In this document: piece after piece, positions 39,442 to 48,673 of the stretch
Numbering within the stretch: the first letter of the stretch is position 1
Layout: each line of letters starts with the position of its first letter
Source: Roseburia sp.
GTDB taxonomy: Bacteria; Bacillota; Clostridia; Lachnospirales; Lachnospiraceae
Length of the DNA: 64,000 nucleotides
Direction of reading: 5' to 3'
NCBI GenBank assembly: GCA_023664265.1
Contig: JAMPFV010000007.1
Coordinates: forward strand, 1 to 64,000
Program-made: the position numbers and the translations under genes
Notes under the pieces: model-generated
What the model saw: the letters and a program-made list of their open reading frames with translations, nothing else
What the model was told of the DNA's origin: nothing
Database searches by the model: none

Positions 39442-41991
39442 TCACCCTTGCCGTATCTTATCCGGTATCCACTCGCGGATAACCCGATAAATATCCGCCA
39501 TGTCAAGCGGCTTCGACAAATATCCGTTCATCCCCGTGCGCATGTACTCCTCCTGCTGCTCCTTCGCTGTATTTCCGGTCAGCGCGATAACGGGAACCTC
39601 CTTGAAATACGCTCCCTCCATCCTTCTGAGCGCCGTCACGGCCTCGACACCGTCCATCACAGGCATCAGATGGTCCATAAACACCAAGTCATATCGGTTC
39701 CTCTCTATCAGCGACAGCGCCTGACGGCCATCCTCCGCCGTATCGATCCGCATCTGAAGCGGCTTGAGCATCTCCTCCGCAACCATGCGGTTAATCTCAT
39801 TGTCGTCCACAATCAACACCCGCGCGTCCGGCGCAAGGAACGCCTCCTCCTCGATCGTCCCCTGCAGCGTCTCCTCCCTTGAAGGGATTTTCCTGCTCTC
39901 TCCGGACACCTGTCGATTCTCAATCAGGTTGCAGAAATTATAGCTGTAGAGCGGCTTGTTCATTGTGAAAATGTCCTCTGAGAAGTCATTCTCGACCATC
40001 GGGTTGCGCAGACCGCAGACCAGCGCTCCAGCATTCAATAACGCCTGCTTTTTATCCGCATCCAACTGCTCGTATTGGTCCGTAAAGTAAAATATCTGTG
40101 CGTCCTTTGGCAGCTCCGCCGAAAGATCCTCTATGTAGGGAAGCCCGTAGCAGACCGCAAGCTTTCTCAGCATCCCGTTTGCGGCCTCGCTGCTCATGCT
40201 TCCCGCGACTGCCGCCCGACACGAATCGGAAATCCACGCCGCCCGCTGCGCCTCGACAATGCGCTGGTGGATGGTGAAATAAAATTCGCTGCCCTTGCCG
40301 TACTCGCTCGTCACGCCGATGCTTCCGTTCATCATCTCCACAAGCTGCTTGGAGATGGACAGTCCCAAGCCCGTTCCCTCCTTGTGGTGGTTCTTCTTGG
40401 CATCCACCTGCTGGAACGATCCAAACAGCTTCCCGATATCCTCCTCGCGGATGCCCTGCCCCGTATCCCGCACCGAGATAAACAGCTCGATATCCTCTCC
40501 CTCTATGCGGTTGACCTTCACTGTCAGGCAGACGCAGCCTCTCTCCGTGAACTTTGTCGCATTGTTCATCAGATTGATGATAACCTGCCGGATCCGCAGC
40601 GCATCGCCGTACAGCTTGGCGGGCATATCCGCGTCAATGTCAAACAGCAGCTCAACAGGCTTTGTCCCTATCCGATTCAGGATAATCATACCAAGGTCGC
40701 TGAGCATGGACATGAAATCGTACTCCTCGTCCACCAGCTCCATCTTCCCCGACTCAATCTTGGACATATCCAGAAGGTCGTTGATGATCGTGAGCAGCGC
40801 GTTCCCCGAATTGCGGATATTGATCAGATACTCTCTGTCCTGCCTGGGCATATCGTCCCGCCGCAGCATGATCTGGGTCATTCCCACAATCGCGTTCATC
40901 GGCGTGCGAATCTCGTGGGAAACATTGGACACAAACGCCGATTTGGCCTGATTGGCCGCATCTGCGCGCTCCTTTTCCTGCCGGACACGCTCCATCAGCT
41001 CATGTTGCTCCGTGACGTCCACCAGCAGCATACTGTAGCCCGATACCTTATTCTTCTCCCTGATTTCCATGACCTTTTTATTATAGTACTTCCCGTAAAT
41101 CTGCTGGATCTTCTCCGAATTGGTGAAAAGCCGATACATATCGCCGGAAACCGTCTCATTCTTGCGCTTGTAATTCAGCTCCGTGAAGACCTTCTTCGCG
41201 TAAGAATTGGCGTCCAGATACCCGTACATCTCATCGACAATGATAACGGCGTCGCCCATCCGGTCGAACACCCATTGCTGCCCCAGCTCCATAATCCCGA
41301 AAAATTCATTCTTGTATACACTGACGATAATCTCCAAAATCGCCAGAGACGCGCAAATCGGCACGATGTCAAAGGAAAAATCAAATAACAGCATCAGTAT
41401 TAAGGAGATAGTAATAACAAACTGCGCGCCCGCCAGCTTCGCGAGATTGTTGCGCTCCCGCTCAATCTGTACCTGAAAAATGCGCGCTGTCGTATAGAGC
41501 ATACCGCAAATCAACACAACACAGGTCGCAGCATACCACAGCATATACAGCACATTTGGCACAGCTTCAAGCATGACCAGCCGATAACGCTCACTCTTTA
41601 CGAATTGCAGGCGTTCAAACACCAGCCCCTGCCCGTCGCCAATCCACAGGATAAACAGCATGAACACGCCAATCGCAGTGAGCAGTGAAAACCCCGTCCG
41701 CCCCCATTTGTGATACTTTACGCTCAGATAAGACCACAAAAACAGCTCGAACATCAGATAAAAGATCACATTTCCGGAATATTCCATCTTGAGCGCGATC
41801 AGCGCCCCCTCATGCGTCTGTGTCTGCAGCAGCAACATATAGCTGCCGTTAATGATCAGGCAGCCCAGATTCGCCAACAGCAGATACATGGAGGTTCTGC
41901 TGCGCGTCTTGCGCACCAGCAGGATACAGCCGACAAGCGGCACCAAAATTCCGATGGATTGTACAATATTGACTATGCTATAAACTATCAT
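39442..41991 (-). CDS. Hybrid histidine kinase with seven-TM sensor, PAS-like region and receiver domain
   Basis: 849 aa. Residues 1-230 hold seven membrane helices of the 7TM-7TMR/HisKA_7TM type. A PAS-like region (235-330) follows. The H box VSNVSHEIRTPMNAIVG has the phospho-accepting His-359, and the ATPase has N box INLMNNATKF (about 473-482) and G boxes RDTGQGI and GTGLGLSI. Residues 590-690 look like a degenerate receiver without conserved Asp. The C-terminal receiver starts RVLIVDDNEINR (724) with phospho-Asp-773 in FMDHLMPVMDG. No response regulator gene is adjacent, so output goes through another protein. Confidence 0.9.
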   Translation of the reverse strand: MIVYSIVNIVQSIGILVPLVGCILLVRKTRSRTSMYLLLANLGCLIINGSYMLLLQTQTHEGALIALKMEYSGNVIFYLMFELFLWSYLSVKYHKWGRTGFSLLTAIGVFMLFILWIGDGQGLVFERLQFVKSERYRLVMLEAVPNVLYMLWYAATCVVLICGMLYTTARIFQVQIERERNNLAKLAGAQFVITISLILMLLFDFSFDIVPICASLAILEIIVSVYKNEFFGIMELGQQWVFDRMGDAVIIVDEMYGYLDANSYAKKVFTELNYKRKNETVSGDMYRLFTNSEKIQQIYGKYYNKKVMEIREKNKVSGYSMLLVDVTEQHELMERVRQEKERADAANQAKSAFVSNVSHEIRTPMNAIVGMTQIMLRRDDMPRQDREYLINIRNSGNALLTIINDLLDMSKIESGKMELVDEEYDFMSMLSDLGMIILNRIGTKPVELLFDIDADMPAKLYGDALRIRQVIINLMNNATKFTERGCVCLTVKVNRIEGEDIELFISVRDTGQGIREEDIGKLFGSFQQVDAKKNHHKEGTGLGLSISKQLVEMMNGSIGVTSEYGKGSEFYFTIHQRIVEAQRAAWISDSCRAAVAGSMSSEAANGMLRKLAVCYGLPYIEDLSAELPKDAQIFYFTDQYEQLDADKKQALLNAGALVCGLRNPMVENDFSEDIFTMNKPLYSYNFCNLIENRQVSGESRKIPSREETLQGTIEEEAFLAPDARVLIVDDNEINRMVAEEMLKPLQMRIDTAEDGRQALSLIERNRYDLVFMDHLMPVMDGVEAVTALRRMEGAYFKEVPVIALTGNTAKEQQEEYMRTGMNGYLSKPLDMADIYRVIREWIPDKIRQG

Positions 41992-42122
41992 TCCGCTTCT
42001 CCGCCACTTTCTTCTTTGATTAATATATTATGTTTTCACTGCCCTGCGGTATCCGTTCTGCCGCACCCTTTTTACCAGAATACCAAATATTTTATCGGAT
42101 GACAAACAAAATATTCCGCTAC

Positions 42123-42293
42123 TCACTCCTTTTCCATATTCTCAAGCGCATATTCGCAGGCCTGTATCACGAAGCCAGAGAACGTCACATCATTTTCTTT
42201 TATTGCTTCTTCTATCTGCTCTATCAGGGATAACGGAAATCGGATAGACTTTGTCTCAGATTCTTTACGGTCAGATTTGATTTGAAAAGCCAT
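42123..42293 (-). CDS. Small ribbon-helix-helix-like protein
   Basis: 56 aa from MAFQIKSDRKESETKSIRF. The core SIRFPLSLIEQIEEAIKEND then FSGFVIQACEYALENM follows the strand-helix-helix pattern of Arc/CopG-type DNA-binding proteins (YlcI/YnfO-like). It might be an orphan antitoxin or a repressor. An AGGAGG-type site precedes it. It is transcribed divergently from the LysM gene, so the shared gap could hold its operator. Confidence 0.65.
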   Translation of the reverse strand: MAFQIKSDRKESETKSIRFPLSLIEQIEEAIKENDVTFSGFVIQACEYALENMEKE

Positions 42294-42392
42294 ACAGCCA
42301 CCTCCTATATTACATATCATATTGCATTATTCCTTATTTATAAGTATTATAGAAAGAAATATTTTTTTATGATTATCGCATTACGTTTTGTG

Positions 42393-42421
42393 TTGCATTT
42401 TGCATTTCACTGTGTTATACT
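42393..42421 (+). promoter_or_regulatory. Promoter of the LysM gene
   Basis: TTGCAT, a 17-bp spacer and TATACT, 34 bp before the ATG at 42456. Confidence 0.7.
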
Positions 42422-42455
42422 AACTCTCGTAATTAATTTTAAGGAGGAAATGACA

Positions 42456-43331
42456 ATGTACAAAAAATTATTAAAAACCGCTGTGGCAATAACCGCCTTA
42501 GTCGGTGTGTTAGCCGCGGGAACCGTATCCTTTGCGGCTGAGGAATACACCGTACAAAGCGATGATTCTCTCGCGAAAATTGCGGATCGGTTCTACGGCG
42601 ATGCGACAAAATGGAAAGCAATCTATGAGGCCAACAAGGCTTCCGTTAAAAATCCGAATCTTATCTATAGGGGACAAGTTTTGATCATTCCCGATTTGAC
42701 ACCTGAGGAAAAGGACACTGTCGAAGCAAATACCGCCACTAACGAGACAATCCCTGTACCACCGTCAGAAACAGAAGCTTCCACTCCCGCGACGGAAACA
42801 GAAGCTTCCACTCCTGCGGCGGAAACAGAGGATTCTGCTTCTGTGGCTGACACTACAACAGCTCTCCCTGCAAAGAATGTTCCCGTCGGAGCCAATCCGG
42901 TATATACAGATTTTACCGGAGGCGGATACCGATATACTTTTAAAAGCGGAAAATGGATACACTGTCCTGCGGCTATGGACTCTATGTCAGAAATAACAGA
43001 TGCGTATGGCGTTACTTATCGCGAATACTATGGCGTGGAAGGCACAAACGAAGCAATTATGAAAAGTGTCGCAGATTATATAGCGCAGAATCCCAGTTCA
43101 AATTTTGCTTCCCTTATCAGCCAATATGGAAACCAATTCGTTATTGTCACCACCCGCGGCGGATTATGGGATGATAGTTCCGATTATACATGGTTTTATG
43201 GCATCATGGATTGTGAGCCTGAGGACTGTGTATATATGTTTATACCAGGATACAGCTTTGAAGAAGGGGAAGTGGAAGCGATATGCAACGAGTTATTTGA
43301 CGCTGTATCGTCCGACATATACTTCAACTGA
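42456..43331 (+). CDS. Secreted LysM domain protein
   Basis: 291 aa. Signal peptide (MYKKLLKTAVAITALVGVLA, then AGTVSFAA) with likely cleavage near residue 28. One LysM domain (31-78: YTVQSDDSLAKIADRFYG ... PNLIYRGQVLIIP) binds peptidoglycan. A linker (90-140) has near repeats of TETEASTPA. The C-terminal domain (about 145-291) is of unknown fold and includes GGYRYTFKSGKWIHCPAAMD and a proline-poor aromatic end. The start at 42456 has AAGGAGG 8 bp upstream; the in-frame ATG at 42450 is too close. A half copy of the genomic repeat follows the stop by 30 bp. Confidence 0.85.
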   Translation: MYKKLLKTAVAITALVGVLAAGTVSFAAEEYTVQSDDSLAKIADRFYGDATKWKAIYEANKASVKNPNLIYRGQVLIIPDLTPEEKDTVEANTATNETIPVPPSETEASTPATETEASTPAAETEDSASVADTTTALPAKNVPVGANPVYTDFTGGGYRYTFKSGKWIHCPAAMDSMSEITDAYGVTYREYYGVEGTNEAIMKSVADYIAQNPSSNFASLISQYGNQFVIVTTRGGLWDDSSDYTWFYGIMDCEPEDCVYMFIPGYSFEEGEVEAICNELFDAVSSDIYFN

Positions 43332-43360
43332 TACTGTTAAAAGCGAAGCATCAAAAAACA

Positions 43361-43395
43361 CTGAGGAAGCGCTGATTAAATCACCGCTTCCTTAG
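43361..43395 (+). repeat. Multi-hairpin repeat, copy D (half element, one end hairpin only)
   Basis: The hairpin GAGGAAGCG-CTGATTAAATCAC-CGCTTCCTTAG matches the right end of the full repeat (34 of 35 bp like copy B). The other three quarters of the element are missing. It lies just after the LysM gene, where it could act as a terminator. Confidence 0.75.
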
Positions 43396-43465
43396 AATGT
43401 TTTGTTACCATAATAATCAAGGGATATTCCGTGAATGCAAATCGGAATATCCCCTTAACTATTCT

Positions 43466-44019
43466 CTATGCCAATTGTAATCCTGCCAGCTCCCTGACTT
43501 CTTCGAGTGGCAGTTCCGTATCCTCTGCAATCTCCTCAAGCGTCTGCTTTCCCCTTGCAATCAAGCGGCGCGCAAATGCTTTTTTCTCCTCTGTAATCCT
43601 CTTTTCCGCTAAATCTTCAAATATCTGACACATAATCTCCTGACCTCCTTCTGTCTCTTTAAAATACTTCACTTGTTTTGCCAATATCGGATAAAACATA
43701 TCAACAGAGCTTAAACATCGAAAGTCATGCATCAATTTTCCAACAGGATCGTCATCATCCTTATAGCTGCCATTCACATATATAATGTGAGAACCATCAT
43801 TAAAATATGCATCCGTCTCTTCAATCGTTCTATTGACGTGATACAAAGGATATCCCGCCCCTATTACATCATCTGCTGTTATGAATATCACATAAGAATC
43901 ATGAATTTCCTTAAATTCCTGTCCTGCCTTCAGCATTTTTGTGTCAATCATACTGCTATGGAATCTTGCTCTGTGAACATCCGCTCCTGCCGGTGCACGT
44001 TGAACCTCAATATCATAAA
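43466..44019 (-). pseudogene. 5'-truncated PD-(D/E)XK nuclease family transposase (Rpn-like) remnant
   Basis: The frame carries the C-terminal two thirds of the Rpn/PDDEXK_2 family: YDIEVQRAPAGADVHRARF, then KAGQEFKEIHDSYVIFI and SYKDDDDPVGKLMHDFRC. It ends in a helical region EKRITEEKKAFARRLIARG. In-frame coding begins right after a stop at about 44020 with no start codon before Met at 43951. The N-terminal catalytic part is missing, so the gene is not functional. Its AT content marks it as acquired. Confidence 0.75.
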
Positions 44020-44070
44020 CCCTTTTTCAATCATCTTCCTTTTCACCCTTATACACAAATTACCATTCCC

Positions 44071-44772
44071 TTACCGCCTCTCAAACAGCGCGCGAACCTC
44101 CATCTTATCTATAATCCCCTGCGCATCCACCCCCGGGTGCGTCACATAAATCCTGCAGACCTGCTCCACAAACACACAATCAACGCCGATTCTCCTCGCG
44201 ATATCCTCTATCCTGCGCCCTGCCCGCATCTCCCGGATAATCGTCTCCACGACCTCCTTCAGGTTCTTTTCTGTAACACCCGTTATTGTGCTTTGCCCCG
44301 TCTCCTGCGCGATGTCTCTCCGTTCCACCCGCCAAGCGCCGGACGCCTCGTCCACCTCCAGAACTGCCATTGTTATCGGCTGACGGAACCGCCTTGGGCC
44401 ACAGCTTCCGGGATTCAGCCAGAGAGTCCCCTCCTCTGTTTTCTCTTCATATTTGTGCGAATGGCCGTACACAAAGACATCCGTCCCGCTCAAATCCGCC
44501 TTTCTGTGCTTTTTGTTGTGCACCATATAGATATTCAGTCCAAACAGCGTGATTGTAAGCTCCTGCGGGAGCGCCTTGGCCCAGTCGCCGTCATTGTTGC
44601 CGCGCACCGCGTAAACCGGCGCAAGCGCTTCCAGCGCGCACAGGATTTCCCGACTGTTGATGTCGCCGCCGTGCAGAATCACCTCACAGCTTTTGATAAC
44701 ATCTGTTACTTCTTCCCGAAGTAAGCCGTGCGTATCCGATAGAACCGCAATCCGATGCCTTGAATCCGACAT
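44071..44772 (-). CDS. YfcE-like metallophosphoesterase with C-terminal extension
   Basis: 233 aa from MSDSRHRIAVLSDTHG. Binuclear metal motifs are all present: DTHG, GGDIN, RGNNDGD, and GHSHK, followed by LNPGSCGPRR. It belongs to the YfcE/MJ0936 phosphodiesterase group. The last 85 residues are an extra helical domain (KNLKEVVETIIREMRAGRRI ... EQVCRIYVTHPGVDAQGII) that looks like a winged-helix fold, unusual for the family. The start region is uncertain: a GTG 12 bp upstream is also possible. A 27-bp duplication lies just upstream (44780-44835). Confidence 0.83.
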   Translation of the reverse strand: MSDSRHRIAVLSDTHGLLREEVTDVIKSCEVILHGGDINSREILCALEALAPVYAVRGNNDGDWAKALPQELTITLFGLNIYMVHNKKHRKADLSGTDVFVYGHSHKYEEKTEEGTLWLNPGSCGPRRFRQPITMAVLEVDEASGAWRVERRDIAQETGQSTITGVTEKNLKEVVETIIREMRAGRRIEDIARRIGVDCVFVEQVCRIYVTHPGVDAQGIIDKMEVRALFERR

Positions 44773-44862
44773 AATAATAACCACGCCTTTCCGGTACCTG
44801 CGAATCTGATAACCATACCTTTCCGATACCCGCATATCTGTTCCTTTTCCGATGATGTCGCC

Positions 44863-45396
44863 CTATGAGACTATGAATCGTTCCAAATGCTTCCGCACAT
44901 ACGTCCCCACCACGCCAATCAGCACGCCCGCCGCCAGTCCTGCGAGCATCAGTATCGGCAGATAATACAGCACGCTCGCGCTCCCCACGATACACACAGC
45001 CGCCAGAAGCTGTCCGATATTGTGGCTCACCCCGCCCGCAGCGCTGACCCCCACCGGCGAAAAGCCTCTACACCGCTTGCATAGCAGGAGCATCACCAGA
45101 AAACTCAAAATGCCGCCCGCCAGACTATAGGCGAGGGACGCCACATTCCCAAACAGCGCCGCCGTCAGCACGATTCGGAGTACGGAAACCTCCGCGACCT
45201 GCATCGGCTTGAGAAAATAAAACCCGAGCAGCACCACCAGATTCGCAAGCCCGAGCTTTATCCCTGGAATGCCGACAGACAGCGGAATCAGCGTCTCAAT
45301 ATAGCTGAATATCATCGCAAGCGCCGTCAGCATCGCCGAGTACGCCACTCTTTTTGCCACGCCCGTCGTCCTCCCCTCCCAACCGTCTCTATTCAC
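44863..45396 (-). CDS. Gx transporter family membrane protein (heptaprenyl diphosphate synthase component I-like)
   Basis: 177 aa with five to six hydrophobic helices. The family hallmark is GIPGIKLGLANLVVLLGFYFL near residue 40 and the glycine-rich SAAGGVSHNIGQLLAA near 115. Despite the old name (heptaprenyl synthase subunit), these proteins resemble small S-component transporters. The start GTG overlaps the stop of apbE by 4 bp (GTGA), so they are translationally coupled. The pairing with ApbE suggests a role in flavin or precursor uptake (inference). Confidence 0.85.
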   Translation of the reverse strand: MNRDGWEGRTTGVAKRVAYSAMLTALAMIFSYIETLIPLSVGIPGIKLGLANLVVLLGFYFLKPMQVAEVSVLRIVLTAALFGNVASLAYSLAGGILSFLVMLLLCKRCRGFSPVGVSAAGGVSHNIGQLLAAVCIVGSASVLYYLPILMLAGLAAGVLIGVVGTYVRKHLERFIVS

Positions 45397-46424
45397 CGAC
45401 GGATAATCTCCACCGTCATTTCGTCCGCCGCCGCAAAATCCGACGCGATTCCCTCCGTCACATACAGGCGGTTCTCCTCATCGAACAGCACCATGTCAAA
45501 ATAATCACGGTTCTCCCGCCAGAACGCCTCCGCCCGCTTCCTTCCCATAACGTAAACCGCCGTAGACAGGCCGTCCGCAAGCGTCCCATCCGCGCTGACA
45601 ATCGTCACGGAAACAAGCCCGCTCTGTGCCGGCCGCCCCGTCCTGGGGTCAAGAATGTGATGATATACGACGCCCGCCTCCTCAAAATACCGCTCATAGC
45701 CGCCCGAGGTGACGACCGCCTTGTCCTTCACGGAGAGAATCCCCAGATACGGCGTCGCACCGTCAGGGCTCTTTATCGCTATCCGCCACGCACTCCCGTC
45801 GGGTCTTGCGCCGACAAGCTGCACATTCCCGCCGAGATTGAGCTTCGCGCTTCGGATATGATATTCCTGCATGATTTGTGCGGCACGCCACGCGGTATAG
45901 CCCTTGGCGATTCCGCCAAAATCAATCTCCACCGCCTCGGGCAGCGCAAGCGTCCCGTCCGTCTCATTGTAAATCAGACCCGAGGTGTCCACCCACGCGG
46001 TCAGCTCCGCCAGCTCCTCCTGCGCAGGTACCCGATACGCCTGGGTGTCAAAGCCCCACGCCCGCATTACGGGATAGACCGTGATGTCAAATGCTCCGTC
46101 CGTCTCCTGCCACAGCGCCAGCGAATACCGCAGCAGATACGCTGTATCGTCGGACAGGATCCCCGTCTTATTCCGATTGAGCTCGGACACCTCGCTCCCC
46201 GCAAGCCCTGTTGAGAGCAGCGCGTCCAGCCGTTGGATTTCCTGCGCGGCCGCCTCGACAGCCGCCTCGCTGTCGCGCCCGTATGCGGTGATTTCCATAT
46301 AGGTGTCCATCGCGAAGATGCTCCTCGTCGCGGACTTATTCACATCCTCCATGTAATACAGCACAAACGCGCCCAAAAGCAGCACGCACAGCGCAAGGAG
46401 AAGAGGCCGCCAATTGTTCTTCAT
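45393..46424 (-). CDS. apbE: FAD:protein FMN transferase ApbE
   Basis: 343 aa. Attaches FMN covalently to Thr/Ser residues of target redox proteins, using FAD. An N-terminal hydrophobic anchor (LLLALCVLLLGAFVLYYM) places it on the outer membrane face. Conserved blocks are AMDTYMEITAYG, DFGGIAKGYTAWRAAQIM, LNLGGNVQLVG and VTSGGYERYF. No flavinylated partner (FMN-bind domain, RnfG, NqrC) is encoded in this window. Overlaps of 4 bp with both neighbours show one operon GNAT-apbE-Gx. Confidence 0.94.
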   Translation of the reverse strand: MKNNWRPLLLALCVLLLGAFVLYYMEDVNKSATRSIFAMDTYMEITAYGRDSEAAVEAAAQEIQRLDALLSTGLAGSEVSELNRNKTGILSDDTAYLLRYSLALWQETDGAFDITVYPVMRAWGFDTQAYRVPAQEELAELTAWVDTSGLIYNETDGTLALPEAVEIDFGGIAKGYTAWRAAQIMQEYHIRSAKLNLGGNVQLVGARPDGSAWRIAIKSPDGATPYLGILSVKDKAVVTSGGYERYFEEAGVVYHHILDPRTGRPAQSGLVSVTIVSADGTLADGLSTAVYVMGRKRAEAFWRENRDYFDMVLFDEENRLYVTEGIASDFAAADEMTVEIIRR

Positions 46425-46870
46425 CTCTTCTCCTGTCCTTCCTCCGCCTGTGCGTTCAACCGCTTCCGCATCCAGACATGCGGACAGCCCTGCTCGTATT
46501 CGATTTCCCCGTATGCCTCATACCCGTTCTTGCTGTAGAACGCGGCCGCCTGTGTCTGCGCGTGCAGATGCGCCTGCGTCCCGCCGCGCTCTTGAATCTG
46601 CCGCTCAGCGGCCTGCAGCAAGGCAGACCCGCGCGCCTGCCCCCGATAGGGCTTCAAGACCGCGATACGCCCAATCATGTAAGCATTCCTGTCCGCGTCC
46701 CAAAAGAACCTGCAGGTTCCCACAGGCTCCCCCTGCTCCAGCATCAGCAGATGCACCGCTTCCGCGTCAACCGAGTCAAATTCCTCCTCAAAGCCCTGCT
46801 CCTCACAGAAAACGGTCTTGCGGATGGAAACCGCCTCCTGCGGCAGTGTCGTATATACCTTTATCTCCAT
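46421..46870 (-). CDS. GNAT family N-acetyltransferase (ElaA/YjcF-like)
   Basis: 149 aa from MEIKVYTTLPQEAVSIR. The fold features VFCEEQGFEEEFD near 22 and the acetyl-CoA loop VLKPYRGQARGSALLQAAERQ near 80 (R/QxxGx-G/A). The C-terminus reads FYSKNGYEAYGEIEYEQGCPHVWMRK, close to the ElaA/YjcF group, whose members often have unknown acceptors. The ATG at 46870 has AGGTG 6 bp upstream. It is the first gene of the apbE operon; the reason for the linkage is not evident. Confidence 0.88.
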   Translation of the reverse strand: MEIKVYTTLPQEAVSIRKTVFCEEQGFEEEFDSVDAEAVHLLMLEQGEPVGTCRFFWDADRNAYMIGRIAVLKPYRGQARGSALLQAAERQIQERGGTQAHLHAQTQAAAFYSKNGYEAYGEIEYEQGCPHVWMRKRLNAQAEEGQEKR

Positions 46871-46882
46871 TTGTAACACCTG

Positions 46883-48658
46883 TTATATATTCTGCTGATT
46901 GCTCAGGTATCGGATGCACACCCCGTTCGCGTGAAGCACATCGCCCTCAAGCTTTCTGGAAAAGATAATCTTGCTGTCCGAATCCCTGATAATCGCCAAA
47001 TCCTCCGTACTGCTGTTGACAATGACCTCCAGCGTCTCCCCCCAGCCCATCTTTCTAAACTGGATAATCCTCGGATTCTCATAGTCTGAAGGGAAATGGA
47101 AGTTCCGCTCGCGCATCAGCGGCTCCTCCCTGCGGAGCTTTATCAACTGCTTCGTGAGGGAAATCTGCTCGTTATATTTTCCCTGCTCGATGTCCTCCCA
47201 AGGCATACAGCGGCGGCAGTCGGGGTCAAATCCCCCCTCCATACCGATTTCCGTCCCGTAGTAGATACACACGCTCCCAGGCATGGTGAACAGCAGCGCA
47301 AGCAGACTGTTGTACTCGTCCAGCCCGTCCGTAACGCTTCTGAGCCGAATCGTATCGTGGGAATCGAGCATATTAAAGAGCACATCGTTCGTCTGCTGCA
47401 TATAGTTCGTGTAGCAGCGGTTGATCATAAACTCAAAATCCTCCCCCGTCAGGCTCTTGTCGAGGAAGAAGTCCTTCATACTGCCCGCCAGCGGGTAGTT
47501 CATCACCGAGTCATACTCGTCCCCCCTCAGCCACGGAATCGCGTCGTGCCAGATTTCCCCGAGGATATAGAGGTCGGGCTTTACGGACTTCAGCGCCGCG
47601 CGCAGCTCCTTGCAGAAGGCATGCGATACCTCGTTGGCCACATCCATGCGGATGCCGTCCACATCGTATTTCTTCACCCAGCCGCAGGCCACGCCGATCA
47701 GATAGTCCCGCACCGCCTTGTTGTTCGTGTTGAGCTTGGGCATCGCGTCAAAGAACGCGAAGGTGTAAAGCTGTCCCTTCTTCGCCGCGTCCCACTTATC
47801 GGAAAACGGAAACTCGTTTATCATAAACCAGTCAAAATACTGCGAATCCCGCCCGTTCTTCAACACATCCTGCCACGGCTTGAAGAAATAGCCGCTGTGG
47901 TTGAAAACCGCGTCCAGCATGACCCGAATGCCGCGCTTGTGCGCCTCCTGCACAAACCGCTTCATGGTCTCATCACTGCCAAAATGGCTGTCAATCTTCT
48001 CATAATCCGTCGTATCGTACTTATGGTTGGAGTGCGCCTCATTGATCGGCGTCGTATAGATGCCCGTAATCCCCAAATCCTGCAAATAATCCAGCTTGTC
48101 AATCATCCCCTGCAGATCGCCGCCATAGAAATCCCTGTGCTGAATATTCCCCTCGCATTTCCAAGGCTTCACATTCTCGGGATTAATCGAAGGGTCGCCG
48201 TTGCAGAACCTGTCGGGGAAAATCTGATACCACACCGTCTCATTGACCCAGCCCGGCACCCTGTTAATGTCGATCGGGTTCATCCACGGCATGGTAAAGC
48301 ACTGTCGGCTGCGCCCCTTGAGCTGCATCTGCTCCTCGCTGACAAAGCCGTCCTCAAAATAATACCAGTGCTCCGTGTCCGTGATCAGTTCAAAATAATA
48401 TTTCAGGCGCTTGAAGGCCGGCTTTATGGTCGTCGTCCACCAAAGCTGGTATTTCAGCCGTTTCTTGAACGGGATATTGGCCTTGTCGCCTGTCCACTCC
48501 TCCCCGCCGCCCAAAATTCCGTTGGCAAACGGGTCTCCGTAAACGATATTCACTTCCTTCACATCATAGCCTGTCTTGATATTGATGATAAGCTGATCCT
48601 CATCCAGCATATAGCAGTAATTGTCCACTGTCCTGTGATAAACCGATGCAAACTCCAT
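46883..48658 (-). CDS. Glycoside hydrolase family 13 alpha-glycosidase (neopullulanase/cyclomaltodextrinase-like)
   Basis: 591 aa from MEFASVYHRT. An N-terminal starch-type immunoglobulin-like domain (1-120) precedes the TIM barrel. Catalytic blocks are DAVFNHSG, GIRMDVANE (nucleophile Asp), ILGEIWHD (acid Glu) and LDSHDTIR (stabilising Asp). There is no signal peptide, so it degrades imported maltodextrins. Upstream are a consensus promoter (48745-48773) and an 18-bp palindromic operator (48674-48691) 16 bp before the ATG, indicating LacI-type repression. A copy of the genomic repeat separates it from the MATE gene. Confidence 0.93.
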   Translation of the reverse strand: MEFASVYHRTVDNYCYMLDEDQLIINIKTGYDVKEVNIVYGDPFANGILGGGEEWTGDKANIPFKKRLKYQLWWTTTIKPAFKRLKYYFELITDTEHWYYFEDGFVSEEQMQLKGRSRQCFTMPWMNPIDINRVPGWVNETVWYQIFPDRFCNGDPSINPENVKPWKCEGNIQHRDFYGGDLQGMIDKLDYLQDLGITGIYTTPINEAHSNHKYDTTDYEKIDSHFGSDETMKRFVQEAHKRGIRVMLDAVFNHSGYFFKPWQDVLKNGRDSQYFDWFMINEFPFSDKWDAAKKGQLYTFAFFDAMPKLNTNNKAVRDYLIGVACGWVKKYDVDGIRMDVANEVSHAFCKELRAALKSVKPDLYILGEIWHDAIPWLRGDEYDSVMNYPLAGSMKDFFLDKSLTGEDFEFMINRCYTNYMQQTNDVLFNMLDSHDTIRLRSVTDGLDEYNSLLALLFTMPGSVCIYYGTEIGMEGGFDPDCRRCMPWEDIEQGKYNEQISLTKQLIKLRREEPLMRERNFHFPSDYENPRIIQFRKMGWGETLEVIVNSSTEDLAIIRDSDSKIIFSRKLEGDVLHANGVCIRYLSNQQNI

Positions 48659-48673
48659 ACCTTCCCGCCTTTC

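Noticed and set aside
44780..44835. Two similar 27-bp segments upstream of the phosphodiesterase gene as operator repeats
   Set aside because: The copies differ at several positions and lie in the gap without a promoter context; more likely a local duplication.
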